A DNA stretch of 64,000 nt from Tilletia caries (taxonomy: Eukaryota > Basidiomycota > Exobasidiomycetes > Tilletiales > Tilletiaceae). The notes beneath the pieces are model-generated. The model saw only the letters and a program-made list of their open reading frames with translations, was not told the DNA's origin and searched no databases. Position numbers and translations under genes: made by a program. Of the stretch, positions 29,637-42,537 are shown piece by piece. Location: contig JALUTQ010000045.1 in the NCBI GenBank assembly GCA_032718865.1, forward strand, positions 372,001 through 436,000. Reading direction: 5' to 3'. Positions within the stretch are counted from its first letter, which is position 1; the number at the start of each line of letters is the position of its first letter.

Positions 29637-32548
29637 TCAGTTGTCTTCCAACCAGCGGTACTCGAATCTGCAGAGAGGTCCAGAGCCGTCAGTATGCAAG
29701 AGAACCCGGAATCAGACGCAAAAAGGAAGCCTTTAAACTCACCTGAAATCGCTCTTCTTGCGCTGGCACCACGACCCCTCCCAGTCAAAGTAAACATACA
29801 CCCCCTGTTCATACTCATCCGTAATGGCCTGCGGCTCCGAGTGCCGCTGGAACCAGGTCAAGTACTGCTTGTGGAACCGCCAGCTCTGCTTCTTCAGTTC
29901 GCGCGCGGCCAGGTACTGGTGGTAGGTCCCCTGCTGGTAGTAGAAGATGTAGAAGAGCGTGTCGACGTCAAACTTGGCGTATAGCGCCGGGTTGTCGAAG
30001 ATCGGCGCTGGCGTTTGTGGGTAGTACGACGGTGTTGGGAAGGGGTTTTTCGGTACGTAGTACTTGGGCCTACAGGGACAAAATATCAGGGTCAGCACAG
30101 CACAATGGTAAGGTTCTGGACGGAAGTGAAGGAAGCAGGTCCTCGGACTCACTTGTCAGAATCAAGAGGCTCTGGCACATTCAAGAAGCTCGACTCCAAA
30201 GACTTGTGTACTTGAATCAAGTTCGCATCCCGCCGCATTGCTGTAAGAGGTCATCAGAAGAAGCGGTTAGCATGGACATCGCACTGCAGACCTACCCCGG
30301 AGAAAACTCACACTTCTGCTTTGCCGACTCGAAAGAAGACACAAGATCTGCCAATGAGCTTGGTAACCTTGCCTCTTGTGGCTTCTGCCCCGCTTGCACC
30401 TGTTGTTGCCCCACCGTTTGCTGATCAGACCCTTGTTGGGGAGCCTGGACTTGCTGCGGCTGTTGCTGTTGCTGCTGTGATTGTTGCTGTTGTTGCAACT
30501 GTTGCTGCTGCTGTTGCTGTTGTTGTTGCTGCTGCTGCTGCTGCTGTTGTTGTTGCAACTGTTGCTGCTGCTGTTGTTGTAGCTGAGCCGCTTCAGGAGA
30601 CACACCCGGTGGTACACTGAGACTTTGCACCGGAGGCTGTGGTTGCTGCTGGGCTGATTGCGCAGATACTCCATTGACATGTGGTGCCGCTTGTGCCTGT
30701 ACGCCCGTCGAGCTTGGTGAAGGACCCGCTGGTTGAGGTACCGGTGATCGTGGCACTTGCTTGGTCTGCTCGTGCTCGTTCCCTGCTGATGGTGCTGATG
30801 CAGTTGATGCAGATGAGAAGCCAGGCGGCCCATTGGTCGTTGAAGCCCCAGATTCCGGCCCTGCTGCAGAAGAGGACTGCGGCTGTACCTTCGCATTCTC
30901 CATCGCAGGTGTCCCCGCCGATGATGGCGGATCTGATGTCCCTGCATTTGTGTCCACTGTAGACTGCGATTGTGATGTCCCCGACACGCTCTAGATGCAC
31001 ATCGATTCAGGTCAATAAGAGAATTAGAGCCAATTGGCTGAATAGCAGGGGAGCAACGTACCTGTGCAAAGCTAGTGACGGGCGAAGCAGATTGTGTTGG
31101 CGCAGTTGCGCTAGTAGATGAGGTTGATGGCGCTGTTGATGCTACAGCCGCCGCAGCCGCAGCCGCGTACCGAATTGGCGGTAATGAGACGGGGGCTGCC
31201 GCAGGTTTCGGTACCGGCGCGCTGGTCGCAGCACCCACTGGTACCGGCTTGGCCTGCGAAAAGTTGGCTGGTGGGACCGTTTTCTCCTTGGCGGCTGCAA
31301 CTGCTGCGGCTGATGCTGCTGCTGCTGCTGCTGTTGCCGCGTCTGTGGAAGGCTTTCGCGCCGTCTTCTTGGGCCCTGTTGGAATGGTCTCCTCTTTGAC
31401 CATGGGCTTTATTGCTTCGTCTGAGTCGGTCCGTTGTCGCGTTGTCTCCTTGGTGGGTGTTCTGATGGGCTCCTCTGCTACAGACCCGCCGTCGTGACTG
31501 CTCATCATGTCCTCTTGGTCCTTCAACCCAAAGGCCTCCTCCTCCTCATCCAGGTTGAACTCATCGTAGATACCCTCGTCTTCGTCAAAGTTCTCATCCT
31601 GGGTGGACGTCTCCGATCAGCTCGACTCATGAGAAGAGAACAAGCGCAGGGGAAGGTGATACTCACCCCATTAGACTCGACAAAGTAAAGGATGTCGTCC
31701 TTGACGCTGTCCACTTGGTCGAGATCCAGATTCCCATTCTCCAGCAAGCGCAGAAGCAGTTCCAATCTGGAAATATGCCATTGTCTCCGCTCATTGAGAG
31801 TTTCCAGTTCCGATGCGCGCTCGTCCTTTGCGCCATGCCGCTTCTTTTTGCCTCCTGCCGCTATTGTTTCCAGCTCGGCTTCGGATGCTTCGATCTGGTG
31901 GGCGAGCTCGTCGACTTGTGTGGACAGCCATTGGCCCATGTCCATCTTTGCCTTTTCTGCTGGGTCTAACCGCATTGCTGCACTGAGGCCTTCTTTGGAG
32001 AATGCCTTGGTCTTCATTTCCTTCTCACAAGCCTTGAATCTCTCCATTTGCTGTAAGGTAGCAAGGAAAGCCGCGTGTCAGCTAGATTACGCATACATGC
32101 GCTTGCACCTGCTGCCCAGCCATGCGTAGACTGCGCATGTGAGTTATACTCGCGCAAAGAATAGCGAAGAAAACGTACCGTTTCGATGAGTTTGCGGTTG
32201 TCTAACAGTGGTTTCTTGTCCTTGATGTCATTGCTCTGGAGCCACGTCTTGATCTGGTCTCGCATCCGTTGAAGCTTCTTGATCTGCGTTTTCAGGTCGG
32301 CCTCGAGCTTCTCCTTCTGCGTTTGATTTGTCGACATCTGGAGCTTGTCGTAGAGCCCTTCGAAGCTCTCGACGCCTTCCGCGACCTTCTTCAAGGTCCG
32401 GTCGATCTCGGCTGGATGAGGTTCAAGCAGAAGGCAGTTAAGAGGATGAGATTCCGAGTTCAGTATGAGGACAGGCTGCGCTGTTCACAGCATGTTCTCA
32501 GAAGCGTCAAGGGGAGATCCACTCACTCTGTAGCTTTCTTGCGGCCAT
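29637..32548 (-). CDS. NOT3: CCR4-NOT complex subunit Not3/Not5, 766 aa
   Basis: Eight exons in phase: 32548-32527, 32411-32179, 32050-31667, 31598-31062, 30990-30312, 30240-30153, 30069-29743 and 29667-29637. The N-terminal Not3 coiled-coil domain is clear ([50 protein letters not shown] text, [20 protein letters not shown]). The middle is low-complexity, with an Ala-rich part and a poly-Gln tract from CAG/CAA repeats (about 30430-30590). The C-terminal NOT box is complete ([87 protein letters not shown]). This subunit anchors Not2 in the deadenylase complex that controls mRNA decay. The first exon codes for only seven residues. Confidence 0.97.
30430..30590 (-). repeat. CAG/CAA trinucleotide tract in Not3
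   Basis: Interrupted CAG/CAA repeats on the minus strand encode poly-Gln in the linker between the two Not3 domains. Mixed codons suggest long-term retention of glutamine rather than recent expansion. Confidence 0.8.
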
Positions 32549-32962
32549 CGTGAACTGCGTGCTCCGCGGGGGATGTGTCTGGTCAAGGTGGCACGCGTTT
32601 TCTCAGGCGTGAGTGGCCGTATCGGTGCGCTTGGAGCGGGAGTCTGCTGATGCGCGCGCGTGCCGTTTGTTTTCCGGGTCTGTGCTGCGTGGAAAGAGAG
32701 AGTGTGTATGTGTTGCTGCTGCTGTTGTGCTGGTCGCTGTCGATGTGTTCGAAGGCAGCAAGGCCGAGTTGCGGGCTCCTTCGAGGTGGGCGGGCCTCAT
32801 TCGGAACTCGCGTGGAGAATGGTCGACTGCATAGCAACAGAGTCACGTGTTGCACCCAGAATTCGCACGCGTCCCTCACTCCCTCATCTGTCGCCCGTCC
32901 TCACTACTGATGAGAAGGTCGGGCTGGTCAACCATACACACTCTCCAGGTCGCACTCCCATC
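32549..32962. promoter_or_regulatory. Shared 5' region of Not3 and bL19m
   Basis: The two start codons face away from each other across 414 bp, so both promoters and leaders must lie here. No TATA box stands out. Confidence 0.5.
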
Positions 32963-33870
32963 ATGGCAAGCGGCAGTCGAAGCGTTGCCCTCGGTGGCCT
33001 CAGAATAGCGCGCGCCTCCCTCTTCGCGCGCGGCCGCGTTGACCCCCTCAAGTTCAGGATCGCCAGTCGCGCAGCTTCCACTGCCAGCTCCACCCCCGAG
33101 CCAGGCCAGGGAGCCGCAGAGGAGACATCAGCCCCAGCAGCTGTCAACCCACGCAGTGAGTTCCTCCCATTCTCTTTCCGAGGGTTACGAGTGATACTGA
33201 ATATTTCTTCTTCATTTCAGGCACCTACCGCTTCTCCTCCGCCGCCCTGATCCGGGAGCTACCGGCAGCAGGCGCAAACGGCGTCACACCCCTCGCACGC
33301 GGTTCCCAACCCAACACAATCTTCAAAGGCGTCCTCCCCCGGGTCCACCAAGCCCTGCGCGCCCAACTCGACCCATCCCAAGCCCGCACCGCCCTCGTCG
33401 ACCGTCGCTCCGCCGAGCAGCTTCCCCCCGGCTCCGTACTCACAGTAGAGACATGGACTTCGACAGCCCAACGCGGCTCGACCTCCTTCTCCGGGGTACT
33501 CATCGCCATCCGTCGACGCGGGATGGCAACCTCGCTCGTGCTCCGCACCCTCGTCGCCAACAAGCTCGGCGTAGAGATGCGCTTCAGTCTGTACAGCCCG
33601 CTCATCAAGCAGATCAAAGTCGTCGCCAGGGCGGAGGCGAGTAAGCGGCAGCAGGGGTTGAGGAGGACGAGGAGGGCCAAGTTGTATTACTTGCGTAGGG
33701 ACGATCGCCGGTTGAATGCTGTGGCTGGTATGGTTAAGGCGCAGAGGCAGGCTGAGGAGGCGGCGCAGGAACGAGCGGCGAAGGCGGCGCTAGGCCCGCA
33801 ACAGCAGAAGGGTCCACAGCAGAAGGGTCAGCAACAAAAGGGCCAGCAACAGAAACGCGCGAAGAGATGA
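32963..33870 (+). CDS. MRPL19: Mitochondrial large-subunit ribosomal protein bL19m, 280 aa
   Basis: Two exons in phase: 32963-33155 and 33221-33870. The N-terminus is Arg/Ala/Ser-rich without acidic residues for about 40 positions (IARASLFARGRVDPLKFRIA), as in a mitochondrial presequence. The bL19 core follows: PGSVLTVETWTSTAQRGSTS, FSGVLIAIRRRGMATSLVLR, VEMRFSLYSPLIKQIKVV and the family ending RRAKLYYLRRDDRRLN. A fungal-style tail of KGPQQ/KGQQQ repeats ends the protein. It should sit near the subunit interface of the mitoribosome. Confidence 0.93.
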
Positions 33871-34164
33871 GTGGTCGCTCCTTAATTCCCCACCGTGCCG
33901 ATATCGACATTCGTCGAATGCAAGCGTTCTGTCTCCTCCCTTCATGCGAAGCCCCACTGCAAGGTGACAAGTCTGAAAGTCGATAGAAAAGCAACCTGGT
34001 GACAGAAGCACACAGCATGCAAAGGACGAAGTAACCAAGACAAGTATGTGCATTCAATATTCAATAGGCAAGTAATCAGAAATCGAACCCGGAAGGGAGA
34101 GTGAGCAGTGAAGTGTTCTTCTGGCCCAGCCATAGGTAACCAGGTCACCGCCCACATTCATGGA

Positions 34165-37100
34165 TCATCTCAACTCGCGCATCCGGACGTGCACAGTGAT
34201 CGTCAAGATGGCGAAAAAACCGAGCAGGAACGGAAGTGCGAGGATGAGGACGTCGCGGTAGTAGAATGGCTGGGATGGCAAAGATAGGAAAAAAGGGTTT
34301 GGGAAGCGGTGAGCAAGGAAGGTCATTTCTTCGCTGGGAGGAGACCTTGAAAACTTACCTTGAATCCGAACAGAGTGGGAGCTACGAGCGAGGCGGGGGC
34401 GTCGATCGGTACTCCGCCGAGATTATCCACGATCCGGAGGTCGTTCAGCTCGTTGCTGCCTACAGCCTCCATGGCGTACTGAACGAGACAGTGAATCAAA
34501 AGGGAGAGAGATGATGGGTCAGCTTCCCAACCCCTTCCAAGAAGAGAGCAAAGAAGGGAAAGGAAAAGAAGAGACTCACCTTCATACAAGCAATCCACTG
34601 CAACCACCTCAACACCCCCGGGATCGAGTTCACATTCAACAAGAATCCCGCAAAGCCCAACTGGAACAAGATGTTCGCGCCCCCACTAAGCACAGCCGTG
34701 CTCAAATCATGCATCCCCGCCGCAAGACACATATCGTACAGCGCCATGTCCACCGTGAACAAACACGCCACAAGCACGAACTCGAAGAACCGCGCCCCAC
34801 TCTCGTTCAGGCCTACCATCCAATACGCCACCACACTCAGCACGACCGCACAAACCAACCGCACCAACACGAGATCATACACCACGAAGCTCAGCAGCCA
34901 TGCGAGTGGGCCGTAGAGCCCGTTGGCGCGCTCGCGCATCATGAGCGGACGGTGCGTGCCGAGGGAGGTCGTCGCGGAGAGGGAGAGGAAGGCGAGGAAG
35001 ATGAACATGAAGAAGATGGAGCCGAATCGGTTTTGGAAACCGCCGATGCTGAGGTTGACCTGGAAGAAGCAGCCTCCGATGATGAGGGCCACGATGACTG
35101 TTAGAATAAGTAAGGGGTGAGTTTCAGCTCACTCTCTCCTCTTTCGAATCAGAATTATGTGGTGTAACGCACCCGTAACGATAAGGTGGGCCAGCGGACC
35201 CGAAGGATCCCTCCACGCATGCCGCCAGAACCGACCAGAGACAGCCATAAGCTGGGTGAAAAACGTCGTCGGCGTCCTCTCCCCCGCCTCCAAAGCCACC
35301 CTCCTCCTGTACGCCCTGAGCACACTCCGATACCGCTCCACATCGTCATCGTCCGCACCAGCACCAGCGGGCTTTTCCAATACCGACGGCGCTGCCGACG
35401 CCGACGAGGAGCCCCCCGCGGGTCCAGTTCCGTGTCCGTGCATACGGTGGGCGACGAGCAAGAGATGATCGGCTACATTATGTCCTAACGGACAAGGCTC
35501 CCCATTCCGCTCACACCACCCCATCGCCTCCCCGGGGGGACCATGATAGATCGTCCTCCCTCCCCTAGCAAGCAAGATCGCCTCATCAAACGAATGAAAA
35601 ATCAAACTGCTCGGCTGATGAAGCGTCATCAACACTGTAGTGCCCTCCGCATTCCCACTCCCATTATTGGCAAGTTTCCGCAAGGCGTCCACGACCCGGT
35701 CGGCAGAGTACGAGTCTAAGCCGGACAACGGCTCGTCCAAGATGAGGATCCGGGGACGAGCGACGAGTGCCAAGCCAATCGAGACGCGCCGTTTCTCACC
35801 GCCGCTGATCCCCCTCCGTCGCGCGTCGCCGATCCGACGGTGGCCGATGTGTGTCAGGCCCAGGGCGTCCAGGACGTGATTGACGAGTTGGGCCCGTTCG
35901 TGCGAGGGCACGTTCTCAGCGTGCGAGAGCGTCGCTGCGAATTCCAGGGCCTCCCGGACGGTGGACAGCGCGGGCAACTGATCCTCCTGGTCGACATACG
36001 CGATCATCTTGGCCTGGGACGCCTCGGGCGTCGCGGCGGCGTCGTTCGTGTACAGATAGGCGACTTGCCCGGCCTGTGTGCCCGCTTTGGCCCGGCCGGC
36101 TAGGAGGTCGATCAGGGTCGTCTTGCCTGCGCCACTGGGGCCGAGGATGGCGACCATCTTCCCCGGGGCGGCGAAGCCGGAGACGCTCTGGAGAAGACAC
36201 TCGGGCGAAGCGTTGGTAGAGCGATGTAAATCGCCACTGCCGAGGTCGTCCATCACGATCATGGACGATTCGTGCGCTTTCTTCCCGCGCATGGACGTCG
36301 ATGCGTTCCTGCGTCGTCGAGCAGCGGTGACGTGGCCAACGGCACTCTGGACTTTACCAGGCCGGGGCAGGGTGTACGCGAGGTTCGTCCAGCGCAGACC
36401 GACGGGACCTGTAGGCGGAGAGCGTGGTTTGAGGGCTGCGCGTCGACGGAAGAAGAGACCTAGCCCGACGAGGGAGAGTAATCCGAGGAGAACGAGGCCG
36501 AGGACGACCAAGCCTGCGATGACGCCGCCGGTGAGCTGTGCCTTGTCAGATCCACCTGCATCGTTCCCGTTGGCGGTGGCCTCGCTCGCCCAGTGGGTAT
36601 CGATCGCGCCCTGTGCGATACAGGACCCGGAGCGACAGTTCTGCAATGGCAAGCCGTCCCTTCCGAGGAAATTCTGGAGGATCTCGCCTTTGAATGCGCA
36701 GGCGTGCGTGGCAGTCTGGTTCGCTGGGTCGGCGTAGTCGCATGGTAGGCTGAGTGAGCCGTTGATGGAAGCGATGATGGGAGCGATTTGGATTCCTAAC
36801 GCGCCTCCGCTGCAGATCTTTGTGCCTGGGATGCAGTAGCACTGGAGGGAGGAGCAGGTCCAGTTGTAGGTGCCCCATTGTGCGGCGTTTGCGTCCTTTG
36901 AGATGGCTTGGGTTTGATTTCCACCGGAGCATCCGAGGGCCTGGCAGTAGAACTGTTGTACGCCGTCAAGCCATACAGAGGAGAGGGTGGTGGATTTCTG
37001 AGCGGGCCAGCTGGGCTGTGCTGTGAGGGTTGCGTTGTCTGGCTCTTGTACGCGGATGAGGGAGAGCTTTAGTATTCCTGGGAAGAGGGCGGAGAGGGTG

Positions 37101-37609
37101 GGCTGGTTGACGTCGCAGTCGGTGAAGGACTGGGTGATGACCTCTGGCTGTGGGTAGCAGGTCAGCGTCTGGTTGACTGTTGGGAAGATACCGGCTGTGC
37201 TGGTGCCGGAGCTGGAGCTGGAGCCAGAGCTGAGTGCTGATTTTGCTGCCTGGCATGAGTTCTGACCCGAGCACACGTTGCAGTTGATGCCTGCGAATCC
37301 GTTGTCGCAGGAGGTGCAGGCGGCGTCGTTGTTGGACTTGAGAGTGCGCTGTGCTGGCTGTACGTAGGTCGACTGGCAGCTGGCCTGTGTGCAGTTGGTG
37401 CCTCCGAGTCCTGGGGGACACTGCTGGAAGAGCTCCAGTCCTGACATCTTTCTTGCGTCCTTCTCTAAGCGTGAGAGGGGGAACCAGAGGGCGGGAGGAG
37501 AGCGGTCAGATCGTTCCTTTTGAGCAAGAGCAGCAAGTGAGAAAGGCGAGTTGCAACTTGCAACGGTGGTAGTCGTGGCAGTCCAGAAGGAAGATGAGAC
37601 GAGCTGCAC
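34165..37609 (-). CDS. ABCG-family (ADP1-like) half transporter, 1059 aa
   Basis: Four exons in phase: 37609-35173, 35097-34580, 34478-34359 and 34269-34165. A long Cys-rich extracellular part (about 60-350) has EGF-like spacing (CPPGLGGTNC, CTSCDNGFAGINCNVC). One helix (about 361-387) follows, then an ABC domain with Walker A GPSGAGKT (about 490), signature ISGGEKRRVSIG, Walker B ILILDEP and an H-loop TLHQPSS. The ABC2 membrane domain has five or six helices (IVALIIGGCFFQVNLSIGGF, IFFMFIFLAFLSLSA, LLSFVVYDLVLVRLVCAVV, FFAILTITVHV). This matches fungal Adp1. A Cys-rich ectodomain requires a signal peptide, but neither ATG 37609 nor ATG 37446 gives a good one. An upstream 5' exon may be missing. 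Substrate unknown. Confidence 0.88.
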
Positions 37610-39100
37610 TGGCTGTTGACCTCATTCCGTTCATTTCATTTCATCACTTCGATTCGATTCCACGTCGCCTCGCCTCGCCTCGCCTCGCCACTCGCCACGC
37701 TGCTCTGCCCTCTCTCCCTCCCTCGCTACGCTCCCCACCTCGCTGCCCCAGCTTGAACACATTCGACGATGAGTGCGGCTTCAATTCTTTGAAGGTGGCC
37801 TTGCTGAGAAAGTGGGGAACTGGGGAATTGTTTGTTTGTGGTGGGACGGATCTAAAACGCGCCGCGATATCCGGTCGCTTATGTAAGCATACCTTCCTCA
37901 ACCCAAAGGTGACCAAAGTGCCAGAATTCAGACGCACAACTACCACTTTCCTTCACACACCCGAGTCGACTCAACACAGCACAGTGCCAGACAGCTCCGA
38001 ACGCTGCTCAATAATGGCCCACTGCATTTCATCCCGAGCCAAAGATCGCTCATTTGCCGCCTTCCTGAGCCATTCGGCGGATACAAAGCAGTTCGCGGCT
38101 GACCTCTGATGCCCAGTGCTACTGACCAATTTCTCCCCCGCTGTTGCCTCCAAGAGTCTTTCTGCTTGCTTTCTGCTGTTGCTGCTATGCCTAGCTAACA
38201 CTTTCGTCTTCGCGTTTTGACCTCTTATGATCCTTTCTAGTCTGGCTGACCCATCTTCTTCCCATCTGCCTCCTTTCATACCTCCATCCTTACCAGTTCT
38301 AAAAGTATTCATCTGCGATTCAAAAGGTGAGTCGAACGGTGTTACATATAGATGCTGCCAGACTGACACTCTTTGGTTTGGGGCTCTCTTTCTCTCGTCG
38401 TCACCCTTCTGCGTAAACCGTCATGTCCTCGAAATTGCCCACTTCGTTACGGTCTTCAGAAGAGAACTTACTGCTCGTGAGCTTCTGCTTCAGATCCTTG
38501 GCAACCCCGCTCCTGCTTCCGAGATCATGCTGACGAGTGACGCTTAACTTCTGACCTGTGTACTGATATCTGTTCGCGCACCTTGCCCGCTCATATATAA
38601 TCACTGCTGCTGGATCGCTCACTTCTTCCCCTCCTGGCCCTCTTCCCAGCCCAGACCTCATCCGCTTCCAACTATTGCAGCCATCTACATCATCCCCCTC
38701 GATTCTCAACCATTCCACGGCCCGTCGAGTCCGAGCGCGAACGCGAACGACGGCTGCAGCGACAGTCGCCCATCGAAGTCGAGCGACGTCGTCAGGATGT
38801 ACGAGCTCCCTTCTCGAGCGGAGAGCGCAAACAAGCATGGGAAGTCGAGGAGATCGCCTAAAGCTGAGGGCACAGAGCCTTGACGGAAGCGGCGGCATCA
38901 GAAGCAGGCGGATGTTCGAGCAGAGGATTTGGGTCGAGTGGAGGAGGAGAAAAATAGCGACGACTATTCGCATGCACGAATTGGCAAGCTGTTGCCAAGC
39001 ATTTCGCTGCATCCACGCCGTAGGTCAAGCACGGATCACGACGCGGGGAGACCAGCCGCTCACCGGCGCTTCCGGACGGATGTGCCGCCCGTGCAGCAAC
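37610..39100. other. 5' region of the ABC transporter and spacer
   Basis: It contains a (CGCCT)n pentanucleotide repeat at 37666-37690 and C/T-rich DNA. Plus-strand frames around 38690-38950 have charged, protein-like patches (IEVERRRQDVRAPFSSGERK, EAWEVEEIA-like), but stops separate them and I cannot assemble a gene. Confidence 0.4.
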
Positions 39101-39199
39101 TGTGGTGCAATGGAGCTCTCGCGCGAGAAGGTCGTTGTTGCATTGGAGAAGAGAAATTATCGGGTGGAGAAGGCCTTGCAGCAGCTGCTTGCTCGATAG
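39101..39199 (+). CDS. Possible terminal exon of a small unknown protein
   Basis: The frame ends with NCGAMELSREKVVVALEKRN then YRVEKALQQLLAR and a stop at 39199. Its pattern of alternating charged and hydrophobic residues resembles a three-helix UBA-like fold, but this is only compositional. I could not join it to upstream exons with confidence, and upstream frames contain stops. Confidence 0.2.
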   Translation, partial: CGAMELSREKVVVALEKRNYRVEKALQQLLAR

Positions 39200-42100
39200 A
39201 GAGGGGGAGACGATGGGGGCGTTTTTTGCCGCATGCGATTCCACCTCCTCCGCCTGACTTAGAGATTAGATACCTTGCCAAGCTGAACTTGATCCTCTTC
39301 TCATATCCTGACCCGAATGCCTGAAGACCTGATACTGGGAGCCATGAAGATGGGAGGGACTGAGGGAGATGAAAGGGATGATATTGCAAAGTCAACTGTC
39401 AAGCTACACTATGTTACATGGAAGACGGTACCCCTTCTCCTAACCCACTTGGGGGCTTGGCCGGGTTTGAATGACAGACCCATAGCAAACCCGACCAGCT
39501 GCAGTGGGTTTAGGCGGAGAAGGGGTGGGTGAGTAGAGCGCAGGAGAAGCCCCCCAGCCACTGCGCTCTGAGAATAAGAGAAACCGCACCAAGGTCCAAA
39601 GAAGCAGAAGAAAGAGGACAAGTGTCCCGAAGGCAGGGTCAGGGCAACTCACTCACTGACACCGGTTGCCCAAGGCCTCCCCTCCACGTTGGAGATGTTG
39701 ATGGATCTTGTGTGTCGTCGAGGAGGCTGGGGTCCAGTGCAGTGGTGAGACTTCCTTCTCGCCCGTTCGTGGACCGGCCGACCTCGGTGACTTGCCGACT
39801 GCTTTGGCCTTGGTGGGTTCTCTCCGTGACGTGGGTGCGTGTGCGCGTGTGTGTGTGTACTGTGTGGGTGTGGGTATGTGGTGTGGGTGAGTGTGGCAGC
39901 CCGAGTGCGACTGTAGATGCACGATGGTGCCGCATGATCGAGGCGAGCCTTGGTCCTATCGTTGGAGTGCGAGCATGCCAGGACGACGAGGCCACCGATC
40001 TGCAAGTGTGAAAGCGGATGGAGGAAGTATGATAAGCGTCAGTACCGATGGCCAGAAGCACATGAGAGGGAAAGGGCAGGGTCAGACTGAAGACTCACCT
40101 TGTAGGGAGTGGAAGGTACCGAGCCGAAGGAGGAGTGCAAGGACAAGTACTTGAGGTTTCCGACGAAGCCCAAAACAAGCTTGCACCAGGTCCGACGTCA
40201 CGAACATGTATGAGTCCCCTTCAACATGCAAGCAGCGGTCTTCAGTTGAGACAACGCAATCGCTCCATCGGACGTGGTGTCGAAGTCATGCCGGTGCCCA
40301 ATCGCCGGATCGTCCTGACCGTCCCGAAGCATGGAACCGAACGAGCGCTAGAACAATATTGCACGGCCACCAATGAAGGGATGCGTACGGTATGATTGAC
40401 TAATACGGTTCGCCGCGGCCCCATGCTTCGAAACGTCCGAGAGTAGCCGACGTCGGGTTGAGTCTCCGTTCGTAGTGGTCGAAGCAACTTGTCCGAGCAC
40501 TCCGGTGCATCTTGACGCTTGAGGGTCGCGGAAGAGGTATCTCAGAGATGTCTTGCTGGATGGCGAGCCCTACGTCTTGACCCTTGACTCTTGAGCGATG
40601 GCGAACGATGGTGAGGAAGGCGCCATGCCGGTGACCCAGTGTATGATGGAGTGTGTGAAGATGTGTGTGCCTGTGTGTGTGTGTGTGTGAGGGTGTGAAG
40701 GAGGATGAAGACGAAGAGTGGTGTGGGTGTAGAAGAGTGTAGGGTAGATGGTGTAGATGACTGATGAGAGATCAGATGGTAGGAGAGAGGAGTTCCTTGG
40801 ATCTGAGAGGATGGGAAAAAGGAGAGATGGGGCCTGAGGAAAATCAGCCTTGTTATATAGCTTCGTCCTCCCAGAAATCCCACTCACCCACTCTTCAATT
40901 TCTCCGTAGCACAGTCCGAAGCAGAACATCAAGAGACCACCTCAGGTACACTGGCCTGCTGCTGGCGATCGGTCATCGAAACCAGCTGGATACTTCGCTG
41001 GCGCCTGACGGGACGAGGGGAGGCAGAAGACGAGTTCCCAGGGCAGGACGGGCGTGCGAGCCAGTGCGACGCCTTGGCACCTTGCCCTCGGCCCACGCGT
41101 TCCTGTGAGAGCCCCGTTTCAACCGGCAGGCTCGAGGCAAGAGGACCAGAGGCAGGGTGTTGATAGGGCGACAGGCCCTTCGGAACGAGCAAATGGCGCA
41201 ATGGTTTCGCTGTCAAGTGAAGAATCCAGGAGTTGTTACTGCAAACAGAAGAAGAATCAAGAAGGAGGAAGCGATAAGCAGTCAGCGCAGTAAGTATGCA
41301 GACGCGAGATGGGCATTCGAGACTCGGCACCCGGGCACTGCGGAATGGATGCAATCAGAAGAAAGGAGCGCACAGGCTCGAGGTGTGCTGGGAAGAATGA
41401 GTGAGTGCTGTGATCATGGGGCAGAAGGAGAAAGAAGAGAGCCAGGTAGGGAGAAAGAGAAGCCGAAAGCAGGAGGAGGTGATCAGCGATCAGCATCAGC
41501 TGCCGATTGTCGTGCCTGCCGTTCTACTCACCTGCCACAGCATTGATTGCGTCCTGTCGCACGCTGTCCTGCGGCGCGCAACGGACCCCCCATGACATAT
41601 GTAGTCCATACCTTCCTCAACCAAAGCGTCAAGTGAAGGGAGAAGCGGAGAAGGTCGCGTTTGGGATTTCACAAAGTCAGGGCAACGACACGGCGATAGG
41701 AGATCGAGAGAGAGAGTGGAGGAGAGGAGAGGGAGAAGAGGGAGAGAAAGAGAAACAAGAAGAGATCGTCCAGCAACACAAAAGAAGAAAAGGGCAGAAG
41801 AGGAGTCGCAGCCAGGAACGGAAAAAGTGGGAGAGAAAGAGAGAGAGAGAGAGTGGGAGAGAGGTAAGGAATCGTATCCGAACATCGTGTTTTTGAGATC
41901 AAGCAGGCCTCCTCCGATTTCCGTCGCTGCGTGTGCGTGCCGTTCTCCCGCGGAAGGGGAGGGCGCGGAGGAAGATGGGGAGCAGAAAATGCTCGGGAGG
42001 ACGAAGGGCTTGACGAAGGAGGGAAGAAGGAATAGGGATCCCCAAAGGATCAAACGCTGCCAGGCGCATGGAGGAATGAAGAACGATGCCGAACTCCCGT

Positions 42101-42537
42101 TGCAAGAGGGGCGGTTTGGCGTTCGAGGTAAGGATAAGTCGGGAGGGAGGGGTGCAACCGTGATCTTGATAGAGGCGGGATGAGTGGGGCAACAGAAAAA
42201 AAGGGATCGTTCTTCGGGACACGAGACGGTTGGGTCGGGTTCGGCGGGTTTTCCTCGCGCGCGTGTGTGTCGAACCGGAAGGAAAGCGTCCCCGCCTTTC
42301 CCCTCCCCCGTAAGGAAGGAAAAAGGAAAAAAAAAAAAAGAGAGAAAAAGGAAGAAAAGTAGTCGTACAGATGATTGTCCACCGCGGGGGGAAAAGCAAA
42401 AGACCGAGCGAGCGAGAGAGATAGAGAGAGATGGGTACCAATCGTATGGGGGGAGCTCCCAGTGCTTGAGCGAAGTGTCGAAAACGGAGGGAGACCCACC
42501 GCCAGCCGTCATACGTGATGATTATTGATGATGACTC
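39200..42537. other. 3.3-kb gap without a convincing gene
   Basis: It holds GT/TG microsatellites (39845-39895, 40660-40690), a strongly purine-rich plus-strand stretch (about 41640-42180) and an A-run (42321-42340). On the minus strand an intron-like pair (donor GTGAGT after 40099, acceptor TTGCAG before 40004) would join TWCKLVLGFVGNLKYLSLHS... to IGGLVVLACSHSND. This could be a small gene or a non-coding transcript, but the following sequence is low-complexity. It also contains the 3' side of the gene at 42538. Confidence 0.35.

Noticed and set aside
30267..31526. 419-aa single minus-strand frame in the Not3 locus as a separate gene
   Set aside because: It reads through two Not3 introns. 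The spliced model keeps phase across eight exons and yields both Not3 domains.
41496..42512. 338-aa minus-strand frame upstream-adjacent to 42538
   Set aside because: Ser/Leu/Pro/Phe-rich text from a long pyrimidine-rich strand, with no domain and no homologous second frame. Probably untranslated or intergenic.
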